This document shows positions 1 through 8,539 of a DNA stretch of 64,000 bases, piece by piece. The position numbers were made by a program, and so were the translations under genes. Source of the stretch: UBA11222 sp049323435. GTDB lineage: Bacteria; Pseudomonadota; Alphaproteobacteria; UBA11222. A model generated the notes under the pieces. It did no database searches. It was given only the letters and a program-made list of their open reading frames with translations, and was not told where the DNA came from. Position 1 is the first letter of the stretch, and every line of letters begins with the position of its first letter. Location of the stretch: contig JBMOMX010000036.1 of the NCBI GenBank assembly GCA_049323435.1, positions 16,527 through 80,526 on the forward strand, read 5' to 3'.

Positions 1-1191
1 CCCAGCCAGCCGTTAAACCGCATCCTGTCCGGCTATGGCGTGACGATCTTCGCCACCATGTCGGCGCTGGCCACGGCGCATCAGGCAATCAATCTGGGGC
101 AGGGCTTTCCCGACACTGACGGGCCGGAAGATATTCGCGCCGCCGCCGCAAAGGCGCTGATGGATGGGCCGAACCAGTATCCGCCCACCCAGGGCATGCC
201 CGAATTGCGCCAGGCGGTGGCGGCGCATAATGCCCGCTTTTATGGCCTTGAGATCGACTGGCGGACACAGGTGCTGGTGACCTCGGGCGCGACCGAGGCG
301 GTGGCGGCCAGCCTGCTGGCGCTGCTAAATCCGGGCGATGAGGTGGTGCTGTTCGAGCCGATGTATGATTGCTATCTGCCAATGGCGCAATTGGCGGGCG
401 CCACGGCGCGCGCGGTGCGCCTGCGCCCGCCCGCCTGGGATTTACCGCGCGAGGCGCTCGCCGCCGCCTGCAATGACAAAACCCGGGTGATCGTGCTGAA
501 TTCGCCGATGAACCCGACCGGCAAGGTGTTCGCCCGCGATGAATTGCACTATATCGCCGATCTGGCGATGGCGCATGACGCGATTGTGGTGTGCGACGAG
601 GTGTATGAGCATCTGACCTTCGACGGCGCGGCGCATATTCCGCTGATGACGCTGCCCGGCATGGCGGATCGCTGCGTGCGTATCGGCTCGGCGGGCAAAA
701 GTTTTTCGCTCACCGGCTGGAAGGTCGGCTATATCACCGCGCCGCCGCGGCTGGCGGAAATCATCATAAAGGCGCATCAGTTTCTCACCTTCACCACCGC
801 GCCCAATCTGCAACAGGCGGTGGCCTTTGGGCTGACGAAAGACGACGCCTATTTCGCGGGCCTGGCGGCGCAGATGCAGGCCAGCCGCGATCTGCTGGGC
901 AACGGGCTGCGCCAGATCGGTTTTGATATTCTGCCGTGCCAAGGCACCTATTTCATCACCGCCGATTACAGCGCCTTTGCCCGGGCGGGCGAAGACGACA
1001 CCGCCTTTTGCAAACGCATCACGATGGAGGCAGGCGTCGCCGCCATTCCGCTCAGCGCCTTCAGCATGGCCGCGATGCCCGGCGGCGACGCCACTAATCC
1101 GCCCACGGAAAAACTCATAAGATTTTGTTTCTGCAAACAGGACGCCGTGCTGCATGAGGCGCTCGCCCGCCTGCGGCGGTATCTGGGGTAG
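1..1191 (+). CDS. Class I/II PLP-dependent aminotransferase (5' partial)
   Basis: This is a fold-type I pyridoxal-phosphate aminotransferase. It resembles the methionine/kynurenine/N-succinyldiaminopimelate aminotransferase group, which transfers an amino group from an amino acid to a 2-oxo acid in the cytoplasm. Visible motifs are NLGQGFPD near the N-terminus, NSPMNPTG, CDEVYEH, the PLP-lysine motif SAGKSFSLTGWK (Lys codon near 697) and RFCFCK near the C-terminus. The reading frame is open back to base 1 and reads PSQPLNRILSGYG before the GTG at 40. Relatives carry that stretch inside the protein, so the true start lies before the window. The substrate cannot be told from sequence. The next gene starts 5 bp after the stop. 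Confidence 0.85.
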   Translation, partial: PSQPLNRILSGYGVTIFATMSALATAHQAINLGQGFPDTDGPEDIRAAAAKALMDGPNQYPPTQGMPELRQAVAAHNARFYGLEIDWRTQVLVTSGATEAVAASLLALLNPGDEVVLFEPMYDCYLPMAQLAGATARAVRLRPPAWDLPREALAAACNDKTRVIVLNSPMNPTGKVFARDELHYIADLAMAHDAIVVCDEVYEHLTFDGAAHIPLMTLPGMADRCVRIGSAGKSFSLTGWKVGYITAPPRLAEIIIKAHQFLTFTTAPNLQQAVAFGLTKDDAYFAGLAAQMQASRDLLGNGLRQIGFDILPCQGTYFITADYSAFARAGEDDTAFCKRITMEAGVAAIPLSAFSMAAMPGGDATNPPTEKLIRFCFCKQDAVLHEALARLRRYLG

Positions 1192-1196
1192 GACGT

Positions 1197-3020
1197 ATGA
1201 AATTCAGTTTGAAATATCTAATTCTGGCGCTGCTCGTCTTCCTGGGCGCGGTTGTGGCGCTGACGGTTAAACTCATCCCCGCGTACCCTGATGCGATACA
1301 GGCCAACGCGGTTATCGCAAATGCAAATGCGCATATGCTATCGGGGCGCCATTCGGATGCTGTTGCGGCCTATGACGATGTGATTACGCGCTTCGGGGAA
1401 AGAACTGAGCCTGCATTGAAGGTGCAGGTGGCCAGGGCCCATTTCAACAAAGGCACAGCGCTTGGACAATTGAAGCGGCATACGGAGGCTGTTGCCGCCT
1501 ATGACGATGTGATTGCGCGTTTCGGGGAAAGCAATGGGCCTGCATTGCAGGAAGTGGTGGCCACGGCGCTATTCAACAAAGGCACAGCGCTTGGACAATT
1601 GGAACGGCCAATGGAGGCTGTTGCCGCCTATGACGATGTGATTGTGCGCTTTGGGGAAAGTACTGAGCCTGCATTGCAGGTGCAGGTGGCCAAGGCACAT
1701 TTCAACAAAGGCATAATGCTTGGACAATTGAAGCAGCATACGGAGGCTGTTGCCGCCTATGACGATGTGATCAGGCGCTTTGGGGAAAGTACTGAGCCTG
1801 CATTGCAGGAAGTGGTGGCCAGGGCACATTTTAACAAAGGCACAGCGCTTGGACAATTGCAACGGCCTACGGAGGCTGTTGCCGCCTCTGACGATTTGAC
1901 TGCGCGCTTCGGGAAAAGTACTGAGCTTACATTGCAGGTGCAGGTGGCCAAGGCGCTTGTCAACAAAGGTACAGCGCTTGGACAATTGAAGCAGCATACG
2001 GAGGCTGTTGCCGCCTATGACGATGTGATTACGCGCTTTGGAGAAAGCACGGAGCCTTCATTGCAGGAAGTGGTGGCCAGGGCGCTATTCAACAAAGGCA
2101 CGGCGCTTGGACAATTGCAACGGCCTACGGAGGCTGTTGCCGCCTATGACGATGCGATTGCGCGCTTCGGAAAAAGTACTGAGCCTGCATTGCAGGAAGT
2201 GATGGCCAGGACACATTTCAACAAAGGTACAGCGCTTGAACAAGACAATCAGCCCGAGAAGGCTATTGCCGTCTATGACGATGTGATCAGGCGCTACGGG
2301 AAAAGTACTGAGCCTGCATTGCAGGTGCAGGTGGCCAAGGCGCTATTCCACAAAGGCGGAGCGCTTGGACAATTGAAGCGGCCTACGGAGGCTGTTGCCG
2401 CCTTTGACGATATGCTTGCGCGCTTTGGAAAACGCACTGCGCTTGATTTGCAGGTGCAGGAGGCCACAGCACTTGTCAACAAAGGCGTAGCGCTTGGACA
2501 AGACAATCAGCCCGAGAAGGCTATTGCCGTCTTTGACGATGTGATCAGGCGCTTTGGGGAAAGCACGGAGCCTACATTGCAGGTGTGGGTGGCCAGGGCG
2601 CTTGTCAACAAAGGCGCAGCGCTTAGACAATTGCAACGGGCTCCAGAGGCTGTTGCAGCCTATGACGATGTGATTGCGCGCTTCGGGAAAAGTACTGAGC
2701 CTGCATTGCAGGTGGAGGTGGCGGGGGTGCTTGCCAACAAAGGCTTAGCGCTTGGACAGTTGCAACGGCCTACAGAGGCTGTTGCCGCCTGTGACAATGT
2801 GATTGCGCGCTTCGGGGAAAGCACGGAGCCTGCATTGCAGGTGTGGGTGGCCAGGGCGCTTGTCATCAAAGGTGCAGAGCTTGGTCAATTGAAGCTTCAT
2901 ACAGAGGCTATTGCCGTCTTTGACGATGTGATCAGTCGCTATGGGAAACGTACTGAACCTGCATTGCAGGAGCTGGTGGCCAGGGCGCGTTCCGCCAAAG
3001 CTGAATTGTCCAGAAAATAG
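1197..3020 (+). CDS. Membrane-anchored tandem-repeat (TPR-like) protein
   Basis: The 607-residue protein starts with a short basic stretch and a hydrophobic segment at about residues 5-25, which looks like a signal anchor or uncleaved signal peptide. From residue 54 to the end it consists of 12 full repeats and one partial repeat of 43 residues. The unit reads roughly EAVAAYDDVIARFG, then a polar EST-EPALQ segment, then VA-ALFNKGTALGQL. The NKG-A-G-L and EA-A-YD-VI pattern is that of TPR helices, but the period is 43 rather than 34 residues. A periplasmic protein-protein interaction scaffold is an inference. It starts 5 bp after the aminotransferase and may be cotranscribed with it. Confidence 0.8.
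   Translation: MKFSLKYLILALLVFLGAVVALTVKLIPAYPDAIQANAVIANANAHMLSGRHSDAVAAYDDVITRFGERTEPALKVQVARAHFNKGTALGQLKRHTEAVAAYDDVIARFGESNGPALQEVVATALFNKGTALGQLERPMEAVAAYDDVIVRFGESTEPALQVQVAKAHFNKGIMLGQLKQHTEAVAAYDDVIRRFGESTEPALQEVVARAHFNKGTALGQLQRPTEAVAASDDLTARFGKSTELTLQVQVAKALVNKGTALGQLKQHTEAVAAYDDVITRFGESTEPSLQEVVARALFNKGTALGQLQRPTEAVAAYDDAIARFGKSTEPALQEVMARTHFNKGTALEQDNQPEKAIAVYDDVIRRYGKSTEPALQVQVAKALFHKGGALGQLKRPTEAVAAFDDMLARFGKRTALDLQVQEATALVNKGVALGQDNQPEKAIAVFDDVIRRFGESTEPTLQVWVARALVNKGAALRQLQRAPEAVAAYDDVIARFGKSTEPALQVEVAGVLANKGLALGQLQRPTEAVAACDNVIARFGESTEPALQVWVARALVIKGAELGQLKLHTEAIAVFDDVISRYGKRTEPALQELVARARSAKAELSRK
1356..3017 (+). repeat. Tandem 129-bp coding repeats (12 full, 1 partial)
   Basis: Copies of a 129-bp unit lie head to tail in frame inside the repeat-protein gene. 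Landmarks such as gttgccgcctatgacgatg recur at 1491, 1620, 1749 and 1878, exactly 129 bp apart. Many copies are close to identical in bases as well as in residues, so the array appears to have expanded or been homogenised recently. Two units contain a variant turn, EQDNQPEKAIAV or GQDNQPEKAIAV, in place of the usual GQLxRPTEAVAA. This variant suggests block duplication. Confidence 0.9.
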
Positions 3021-3125
3021 AAGGAATAGTTGGGTGTCGTAAAACGCGATTACCATCCCCGCCATCACGCGGCATCTGTGAGATAACTTGCCCACCCATT
3101 TGCCTGTAATCTCCCATTCGCGCGC

Positions 3126-3153
3126 TTGACAGCGTTGCGCAACGCGCTACATT
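3126..3153 (+). promoter_or_regulatory. Promoter with palindromic operator before the solitary higA-like gene
   Basis: A consensus -35 box, TTGACA, lies at 3126-3131 and a -10-like TACATT at 3148-3153, with a 16-bp spacer. The spacer holds a perfect 14-bp palindrome, GCGTTGCGCAACGC, at 3132-3145. A dyad between the two promoter boxes, 33 bp before a HigA-type helix-turn-helix gene, is the usual arrangement for autorepression. The binding itself is inferred. Confidence 0.6.
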
Positions 3154-3178
3154 TTGTTAATTACGAGGATTATCACTG

Positions 3179-3472
3179 ATGGCCATGCACAATCCCCCGC
3201 ATCCCGGTGAATTCATACTGGCGACCTATATGGAGCCGTTTGGCGTCAGCTGCCGCGCGCTCGCCTTGCATCTGAATGTCGCGGCGTCGACCTTGAACCG
3301 CATCCTGAAAAAACAAAGCGGCGTCAGCCCCGAAATGGCGTTGCGCCTTTCCAAGGCGGTGGGGCGTTCGCCGGAAAGCTGGCTGGCGATGCAGGATGCC
3401 TATGATCTGTGGCTTGCCCGCAAGACCGTCAAGCTGTCGCAGGTTCAGCGCATGAACCTGACCGCCGCGTGA
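3179..3472 (+). CDS. HigA/VapI-family XRE-type regulator (solitary antitoxin-like)
   Basis: The 97-residue protein belongs to the HigA (VapI) group. Its N-terminus MHNPPHPGEFILATYM is the typical opening. A helix-turn-helix follows at about residues 25-55 (CRALALHLNVAASTLNRILK), with PEMALRLSKAVGRSPESWL after it. Family members bind operator DNA and neutralise a HigB-type ribosome-dependent nuclease. No toxin gene lies beside this copy: upstream is the repeat protein, and downstream is a convergent phosphomannomutase. It may be an orphan antitoxin or a regulator of itself and nearby genes. The ATG at 3179 has GAGG about 9 bases upstream. A second ATG two codons later is possible. Confidence 0.85.
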   Translation: MAMHNPPHPGEFILATYMEPFGVSCRALALHLNVAASTLNRILKKQSGVSPEMALRLSKAVGRSPESWLAMQDAYDLWLARKTVKLSQVQRMNLTAA

Positions 3473-3513
3473 GCCATCCATTCCCGGAAGGTTAAAGCAT
3501 GGCCCCGCCGGGG

Positions 3514-5010
3514 TCAGATTTTCTGATCATATTCTCCTACATCGGGATAGGTGCTGAGATGGCCGTCAATTTCGGCGAACATGTCGCGCATTTTTTGTTC
3601 CGATATGGGGCTTTCCACCACGACCACCAGTGAAGGTTTGTTACTGGAGGCGCGCACCAGGCCCCAGGTGCCATCTTCCAGCACGACGCGCACCCCGTTG
3701 ACGGTAACGGTTTCGCGGATTTTCTGCCCCAGTAATGTTTTACCCGCCGCCGCCAATTTTGTATAATGCGCAGAGACTTTTTCGACGATGTCATATTTGG
3801 TTTCATCGGGGCAGTAGGGCGCCATGGTGGGCGACCCCCAGGTCATTGGCAGTGCGCGCCGCAAATCGGCCATTTTCCTGCCGGGATTATTGTCCAGAAA
3901 ACGGCACACCGCCAGCGCCGACACCAGGCCATCATCATAGCCGTGGCCGAAAGGCTGATTGAAGAAATAATGCCCGCTTTTTTCAAATCCGGCCAGAGCG
4001 CCAAGCTGTTTAACCCGGCGCTTCATGTGCGAATGCCCGGTTTTCCAGTAATCAATTTTGGCGCCATTGGCCTTTAGCACGGCATCTGTCTGGTAAAGAC
4101 CGGTGGATTTCACATCAACAACAAAAGTGGCGTTGGGAAACTGGGCGGAAAAATCCTGCGCCAGAAACAGGCCGATTTTATCGGCGAAAATTTCTTCGCC
4201 TTCATTGTCCACCACGCCGCAACGGTCGCCATCGCCATCGAACGCCAGGCCGGCATCCGCTTTTGCCGCCAGCACGGCATCGCGCAGCGCGTGCAGCATT
4301 TTCATGTCTTCGGGATTCGGATTATGATTGGGAAAGGTGAAATCAAGGCCGCAATCAAGCTCCACCACTTCCGCCCCAATGGCCCTTAATGCCTCAGGCG
4401 CGAACAGCCCGGCCGTGCCATTGCCGCATGCCGCGACCACTTTCAATTTGTGCTTCAAACTGAAATTCGCGGTCATGTCGGCCAGATACCGGCTGCGCAG
4501 ATCGGGAACAAATTTATATGCCCCGCGCCCTTCAATAAAATCAGCAGACAGAACAATTTCCTTCAGTTGCGCCATCTGATCCGGGCCATGGGTCAGCGGC
4601 CGCTCCATGCCGATTTTGACGCCGGTCCAGCCATTGTCATTATGGCTTGCCGTCACCATGGCGACGGCGGGCGCGTCCAGCGCGAATTGCGCGAAATAAG
4701 CCATCGGCGACAGCGCCAGCCCGATATCCAGCACCTCGCAGCCAGACGCCATCAATCCGGTAATCAGCGCATATTTGATCGACTGGCTGTAGGAACGGTA
4801 ATCATGCCCGACCACCACTTTGAGCGGCACGCCCAGCCGCTGCATTTGCGTGCCGATACCCATGCCCAGCGCCTGAATGCCCATCAGATTGACATCCTGC
4901 GGAAACAGCCAGCGCGCGTCATATTCGCGGAACCCGGTGGCGGCGGCCAGCGGGTTTACTTCAAATTCCGGCGTGTTGGATTTCAGATTTGCCTGTGGTT
5001 TGGGAAACAT
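3514..5010 (-). CDS. Phosphomannomutase/phosphoglucomutase
   Basis: The 498-residue enzyme belongs to the alpha-D-phosphohexomutase superfamily, which interconverts the 6- and 1-phosphates of mannose or glucose. It shows the phosphoserine loop TASHNDNG (Ser122), the metal-binding loop DGDGDR (258-263), the sugar-specificity motif FEKSGHYFF (342-350) and a C-terminal phosphate-binding domain. The serine loop ends in ND rather than the common NP. Mannose 1-phosphate would feed GDP-mannose, the substrate of the Gmd enzyme encoded at 45949-47022. The gene is convergent with the HigA-like gene and ends only 41 bp from it. ManB/AlgC-type activity is likely, but the preferred sugar cannot be fixed. 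Confidence 0.85.
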   Translation of the reverse strand: MFPKPQANLKSNTPEFEVNPLAAATGFREYDARWLFPQDVNLMGIQALGMGIGTQMQRLGVPLKVVVGHDYRSYSQSIKYALITGLMASGCEVLDIGLALSPMAYFAQFALDAPAVAMVTASHNDNGWTGVKIGMERPLTHGPDQMAQLKEIVLSADFIEGRGAYKFVPDLRSRYLADMTANFSLKHKLKVVAACGNGTAGLFAPEALRAIGAEVVELDCGLDFTFPNHNPNPEDMKMLHALRDAVLAAKADAGLAFDGDGDRCGVVDNEGEEIFADKIGLFLAQDFSAQFPNATFVVDVKSTGLYQTDAVLKANGAKIDYWKTGHSHMKRRVKQLGALAGFEKSGHYFFNQPFGHGYDDGLVSALAVCRFLDNNPGRKMADLRRALPMTWGSPTMAPYCPDETKYDIVEKVSAHYTKLAAAGKTLLGQKIRETVTVNGVRVVLEDGTWGLVRASSNKPSLVVVVESPISEQKMRDMFAEIDGHLSTYPDVGEYDQKI

Positions 5011-5100
5011 GCGTTTGTCCTGTCAAATGTGAGCAAGGGGAGGGATGCGTTTTATCAGGCCCGCAAGAGTATAAATACTATCTTTTGCGCTGGCGCCATC

Positions 5101-5877
5101 TCAGGAATTTTCCTGCGGCAGCAACACGGTATGGGTGATCACCGGCTTGCCTGGCAGCCACATATGCAGATGATAGCCAGGGGGTTCATTACTGTAGAAA
5201 AACGGCGTTTTCGGGGCAATAGCCAGGCCAAATGTCACCGCCGTGCTGGGGCAGACCGTGCCGACGGCATGCGCGAAATTTACCTGAATATTTCTGTGAA
5301 GATGGCCGCTGACCACGCGCAGCACGTGGCGATGGCGGCTGATCAGCCGGCCCAGTTCGGGCCCGTCCGCGCAGAAGAAATTATCGATGAAGCGCGCGCC
5401 GGTGGCAAAGGGCGGGTGATGCAGGGCGATGATGACAGGGTGCTGCGGGGCGCGGCCAAGCTCGTCCTCAAGCCATAGCAGTTGTGCCGCGCCAATGGCC
5501 CCTTCATCGCCGCCGGGGACATGACTGTCCAGCATGATAATGCGCAGCCCATCCTGTTCAACCACATAGTGCAAACGGTCATTTTCCGTGAACAGATAGC
5601 CATGCTCCGGAAAAAATTCACGCATCAGGGCGCGATCATCATGATTGCCAGGCAACAGATACAAAGGCGCCTGAAGCGGCGCCAGCAGATCGCGCAGAAA
5701 CGCATATTCCAGGCGCTGCCCGGAATTGACGAGATCGCCGGTAGCCAGGACCATATCGGGTTTCAGCGCGTTCAACTGCCTGATGCAGGTTTCCAGATTT
5801 CCGGCCGCGTCAAACCTGTTTTTCAGCAGGCGGCGGTCCTGCTGTATATGCATGTCGCTGATCTGCGCGATAATCAT
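5101..5877 (-). CDS. Calcineurin-like metallophosphodiesterase (CpdA/Icc type)
   Basis: This is a 258-residue dimetal phosphodiesterase. Metal ligands appear in order: D8-x-H10 (QISDMHI), GDLV (Asp48), GNHD (78-80 region), an ALHHPPF stretch and GHLHRN. The set matches the CpdA/GpdQ branch, whose members cleave 3',5'-cAMP or related phosphodiesters in the cytoplasm. I place the start at the ATG at 5877, giving MIIAQISD as in relatives. An in-frame TTG eight codons earlier would overlap the preceding gene. That gene, an aspartic protease, ends 20 bp upstream, so the two are probably cotranscribed. The true substrate is unknown. Confidence 0.8.
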   Translation of the reverse strand: MIIAQISDMHIQQDRRLLKNRFDAAGNLETCIRQLNALKPDMVLATGDLVNSGQRLEYAFLRDLLAPLQAPLYLLPGNHDDRALMREFFPEHGYLFTENDRLHYVVEQDGLRIIMLDSHVPGGDEGAIGAAQLLWLEDELGRAPQHPVIIALHHPPFATGARFIDNFFCADGPELGRLISRHRHVLRVVSGHLHRNIQVNFAHAVGTVCPSTAVTFGLAIAPKTPFFYSNEPPGYHLHMWLPGKPVITHTVLLPQENS

Positions 5878-5897
5878 CAGGCATGTTCCATTCAGGT

Positions 5898-6620
5898 TCA
5901 ATCGCGCAGTATAAGCACGCCATCGCCCATTTCAAAATTGCTGACCGTACTCAGAAACGACATGCCCAGCAGGGATTGCGTCAGCCCCTCCTGCACAACA
6001 AGCGCCGGCACATTTTTACGGCTGATGGCGCCGATGCTGATTTCATCCAGGGTTACGCGCGCGGCAAAAGTCTTGCCGTTAGCGGTATCCACCGGGGTAT
6101 CAAAATCAAGTTTTTCCGGATTGAGACGCAGCCGCCTGGCATCGGAATTACTCAACGCTACATTGGTTGCTCCGGTGTCCACCAGAAAGCGGACATGTGT
6201 GCCGTTTACCGCAGCATCCGCCAGAAAATGCCCGCCCTGAACAACACGCAGATATACGGCGCCATTTTGTGTGCGGGCGCCGGGCGCATCCGGTTCTGGC
6301 GGTTGCATCGGGCGCGTGGGCAGGGTGACGCCGGCCACACGAAAGCCCATGCCCAGTAATTCCGTGCGATAGGCATATACGGCCAGCAGCAGCACCAGCG
6401 CGCCAGACCAGACCAGGGCCTGCTTCAGCGCGAGGCTGAGACTGCCATTCCAGCCCATGGCAAAACCGCTGCCCGCCAGTGTCAGGACAAGCAGCCCCTG
6501 CACCAGGCGGATCTGATCTCCCTGCTGGCCAAGCGCGCCCGGAAACTGCTGAAACAGAATGAACAGACCGCCAGCCAGCGCGATCAGAACGAGCGCCACG
6601 GCGCCCAGCCGGTTTGGCAT
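5898..6620 (-). CDS. Membrane-anchored retropepsin-like aspartic protease
   Basis: About 240 residues. Three hydrophobic segments fill roughly residues 5-85. A Pro-rich linker (LPTRPMQPPEPDAPG) leads to a single retropepsin-like domain with the catalytic motif VDTGAT (Asp near residue 148) and a later LGMSFLS motif. This is the clan AA, TIGR02281-like family, widespread in alphaproteobacteria. Its members probably act as dimers on the periplasmic or membrane side, and their substrates are unknown. The ATG at 6620 is preferred because GGAG lies 9 bases upstream. An in-frame GTG at 6641 lacks such support. Confidence 0.8.
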   Translation of the reverse strand: MPNRLGAVALVLIALAGGLFILFQQFPGALGQQGDQIRLVQGLLVLTLAGSGFAMGWNGSLSLALKQALVWSGALVLLLAVYAYRTELLGMGFRVAGVTLPTRPMQPPEPDAPGARTQNGAVYLRVVQGGHFLADAAVNGTHVRFLVDTGATNVALSNSDARRLRLNPEKLDFDTPVDTANGKTFAARVTLDEISIGAISRKNVPALVVQEGLTQSLLGMSFLSTVSNFEMGDGVLILRD

Positions 6621-6694
6621 GGATTGCTTCTCCAGAATCACCTTCGATTATCGAATATAGAGCGGCAATTCAGGAATAAATGTTAATCTTGTGT

Positions 6695-6922
6695 CTAATC
6701 ATAGTCGAAGAGTGAAAAATTAAAATCTCCATCCCCGTCCCCGGCCGCATCCGCCCGCCTTTTGCCGAGTTTTCCCAGAATGGCCTCACGTTCGGCATCC
6801 GTATAACGCAACCAGCGGGCGATCTCTTCCTGGCTGCGAAAACAGCCCGCGCAAAAGCCGGTCTGCGAATTAAGCTGGCAGACCTGAATGCAGGGGGACT
6901 GGCGTTGCGCGGAAAGGGCCAT
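6695..6922 (-). CDS. DUF1289 small cysteine-rich protein
   Basis: This 75-residue protein has four cysteines in the pattern SPCIQVC (Cys11, Cys15) and FCAGC (Cys24, Cys27), followed by RSQEEIARW. That is the DUF1289 signature. The spacing suggests a small zinc- or iron-sulphur-binding fold. No activity has been firmly assigned to the family. The acidic C-terminal tail contains DGDGD. The gene lies alone, upstream of and codirectional with the aspartic protease. Confidence 0.8.
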   Translation of the reverse strand: MALSAQRQSPCIQVCQLNSQTGFCAGCFRSQEEIARWLRYTDAEREAILGKLGKRRADAAGDGDGDFNFSLFDYD

Positions 6923-7192
6923 GAGCGACTCGTTTAATTTTCGGTTCGCAAACTATGCTAATAGATTTTGATTTTCAAGTGATAGAAACAGCTTGTGCAT
7001 TGGGGAAAGACGCGGGGGGTGGGGAAGACACGCGCGCGGCAGGGCTGGATCCCGGCGGAAGTTTCGCATATGCGGCGGCAAAAGAACATGCCTGCCCCTT
7101 GCTTTATGTTAACAGGGACTTTTCAATAACCGCTATTGAGGGGGTAAGAAGCATTTCCAGCCGCCGAAAATGCTGAACGAAAATACTGAAAA

Positions 7193-7267
7193 TGGCTCCC
7201 CGGGCCGGATTCGAACCAGCGACCAACCGGTTAACAGCCGGTTGCTCTACCACTGAGCTACCGAGGA
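7193..7267 (-). tRNA. tRNA-Asn (GTT)
   Basis: The minus strand folds as a 75-nt cloverleaf with CCA encoded. The acceptor stem pairs TCCTCGG with CCGGGGA (one G-U pair) and the discriminator base is G. The anticodon stem ACCGG/CCGGT encloses the loop CTGTTAA with anticodon GTT. The T-arm reads GGTTCGAATCC. Confidence 0.97.
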
Positions 7268-7402
7268 ACAGGAACCATTTCGGGTTTAAGAGCAGTATTC
7301 AGTCCGCTGCCTATAGCAAACTGTGCGCCGATGCACCACCCCTAAAAATCATGCTGGCGGATCGGACTTGCATTTGCGGCATTTTGCTGCACAAGAGGCG
7401 GT

Positions 7403-7669
7403 ATGAACAAGCTTCACCTCGGTAATCGCACCTTTAATCTGCCGCAATCGCGCACCTGGCGTATTATTGTGGGGGTGGCCTTGATCATTGGCGGGATTCT
7501 TGGCTTTTTGCCCGTTGTCGGCTTCTGGATGATTCCCCTGGGCTTTCTGGTGCTGTCGCAGGAGTTTCACATTGTACGCCGCTGGCGCCGGCGGGCGGTG
7601 GTTAAATGGGGCCGCCGCAAACAGCGCCGCGCGGCCAAATCCAGATTCGATGATGAATATCTGGATTAA
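7403..7669 (+). CDS. Small two-helix membrane protein (PGPGW-like)
   Basis: This 88-residue protein has a central hydrophobic region (about residues 19-52) that can form two membrane helices joined at LGFLPVVGFW. A highly basic cytoplasmic-type tail follows (VRRWRRRAVVKWGRRKQRR). It resembles the small PGPGW-type membrane proteins of alphaproteobacteria, which have no known function. The ATG at 7403 has GAGG just upstream. It stands alone between tRNA-Asn and the VOC gene. Confidence 0.6.
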   Translation: MNKLHLGNRTFNLPQSRTWRIIVGVALIIGGILGFLPVVGFWMIPLGFLVLSQEFHIVRRWRRRAVVKWGRRKQRRAAKSRFDDEYLD

Positions 7670-7743
7670 GCGGCAGATCCTGCGGCTGCCGGCCCCTGGT
7701 TCCTGATTCTGGTGACTATGCTCAGGAGCCAGAGTTTGAGATA

Positions 7744-8112
7744 TCAGCCCATAAAGAACACATTCAGCTTGTTACCATCGAGATCGCGGAAATAGCCGGC
7801 GTAAAAATTATCGCCGCGCGGACCGGCCGGACCTTCGTCTTTGGCGCCCAGCTCCATCGCCTTTTTGTAAACTGCGTCCACCTTGGCTTTGCTGTCCACG
7901 GCCAGCGCCACCATGACGCCATTGCCTACAGTCGCCGCCTTGCCGTCAAAGGGTTTGATGATGGACAGCATCGGCGCGCCCGGGCCGGTTGCCCAGGCGA
8001 TGAATGTATCCATATTCATGGCGCGTTTGGCGCCCAATTCACCCAGCAACGCATCGTAAAAATTGGCGGCTTTGGCGAAATCATTGGTTCCAAGGGTAAC
8101 GTATCCGATCAT
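7744..8112 (-). CDS. VOC (glyoxalase/bleomycin-resistance) family protein
   Basis: A 122-residue single vicinal-oxygen-chelate domain. It opens with MIGYVTLGTNDFAKAANFY, and the second beta-alpha-beta half ends with AGYFRDLDGNKLNVFFMG. Members of this subgroup (PhnB/Glo-like) bind a metal and act on diverse small molecules. The substrate here is unknown. It is a stand-alone gene with a plausible GGAGG site before the ATG at 8112. Confidence 0.8.
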   Translation of the reverse strand: MIGYVTLGTNDFAKAANFYDALLGELGAKRAMNMDTFIAWATGPGAPMLSIIKPFDGKAATVGNGVMVALAVDSKAKVDAVYKKAMELGAKDEGPAGPRGDNFYAGYFRDLDGNKLNVFFMG

Positions 8113-8161
8113 GGTTTATCCTCCGTTGGGGTTGGTTTAAGTTTTTCAATTAGCACAGCTG

Positions 8162-8539
8162 TCACGCCGCTTTTTTGCCGCGGGTCGGACGAATGAGAAT
8201 TTCTGCCGGCAGGCCGAGTTTGTCATGCAAACGGCGGATCATGGCGATCGACAGATTGCGCTTGCGGTTGAGCACCTCGGCCACGCGGGTGCGGGTACCG
8301 ATGATCGGCTCCAAATCCTTTCGGGTCAAGCCTAGCTGCTGCATACGGAATTTTATGGCCTCGATGGGGTCCGGCGGATCCATGGGATAATGTTCCGCCT
8401 CATAGACATCAATCAATGTCGCCAATATATCGAGGCGGTCGCCTGCTGCTGTGCCGCTTTGGGTGCCCCATAATTTTTTGAGCTCCGCCAAGGCGCGCTT
8501 GTAATCCGATGGTGTGCGGACAGGTTTCAGTTCATTCAT
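8162..8539 (-). CDS. higA: HigA-type antitoxin
   Basis: About 125 residues. It has an N-terminal helical part (PVRTPSDYKRALAELKKLW) and a C-terminal helix-turn-helix (RMQQLGLTRKDLEPIIGTRTRVAEVLNR, shown by position rather than in full: about residues 68-110). This is the COG5499 type of HigA antitoxin, which binds and neutralises HigB and represses the operon. It overlaps the end of higB. Two adjacent ATGs, at 8542 and 8539, could start it, and the purine-rich GGGTGGA is better spaced for the second. The gene order, toxin first, is usual for higBA. Confidence 0.88.
   Translation of the reverse strand: MNELKPVRTPSDYKRALAELKKLWGTQSGTAAGDRLDILATLIDVYEAEHYPMDPPDPIEAIKFRMQQLGLTRKDLEPIIGTRTRVAEVLNRKRNLSIAMIRRLHDKLGLPAEILIRPTRGKKAA

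Noticed and set aside
1356..3017. Regular direct repeats resembling a CRISPR array
   Set aside because: The repeats abut without unique spacers and keep a single open frame, so they are coding tandem repeats. No cas genes are present.
3503..3513. Short hairpin CCCC-gcc-GGGG after the solitary higA, followed by agatttt
   Set aside because: The stem is only 4 bp and the T-run is weak, so a terminator call is not supported.
6955..7176. A 73-codon plus-strand frame before tRNA-Asn
   Set aside because: No Shine-Dalgarno sequence, no conserved features and composition unlike the neighbouring genes.
7192..7425. Open frame whose product begins MAPRAGFEPATN
   Set aside because: It is the well-known artefact of translating across a tRNA gene, here tRNA-Asn on the opposite strand.
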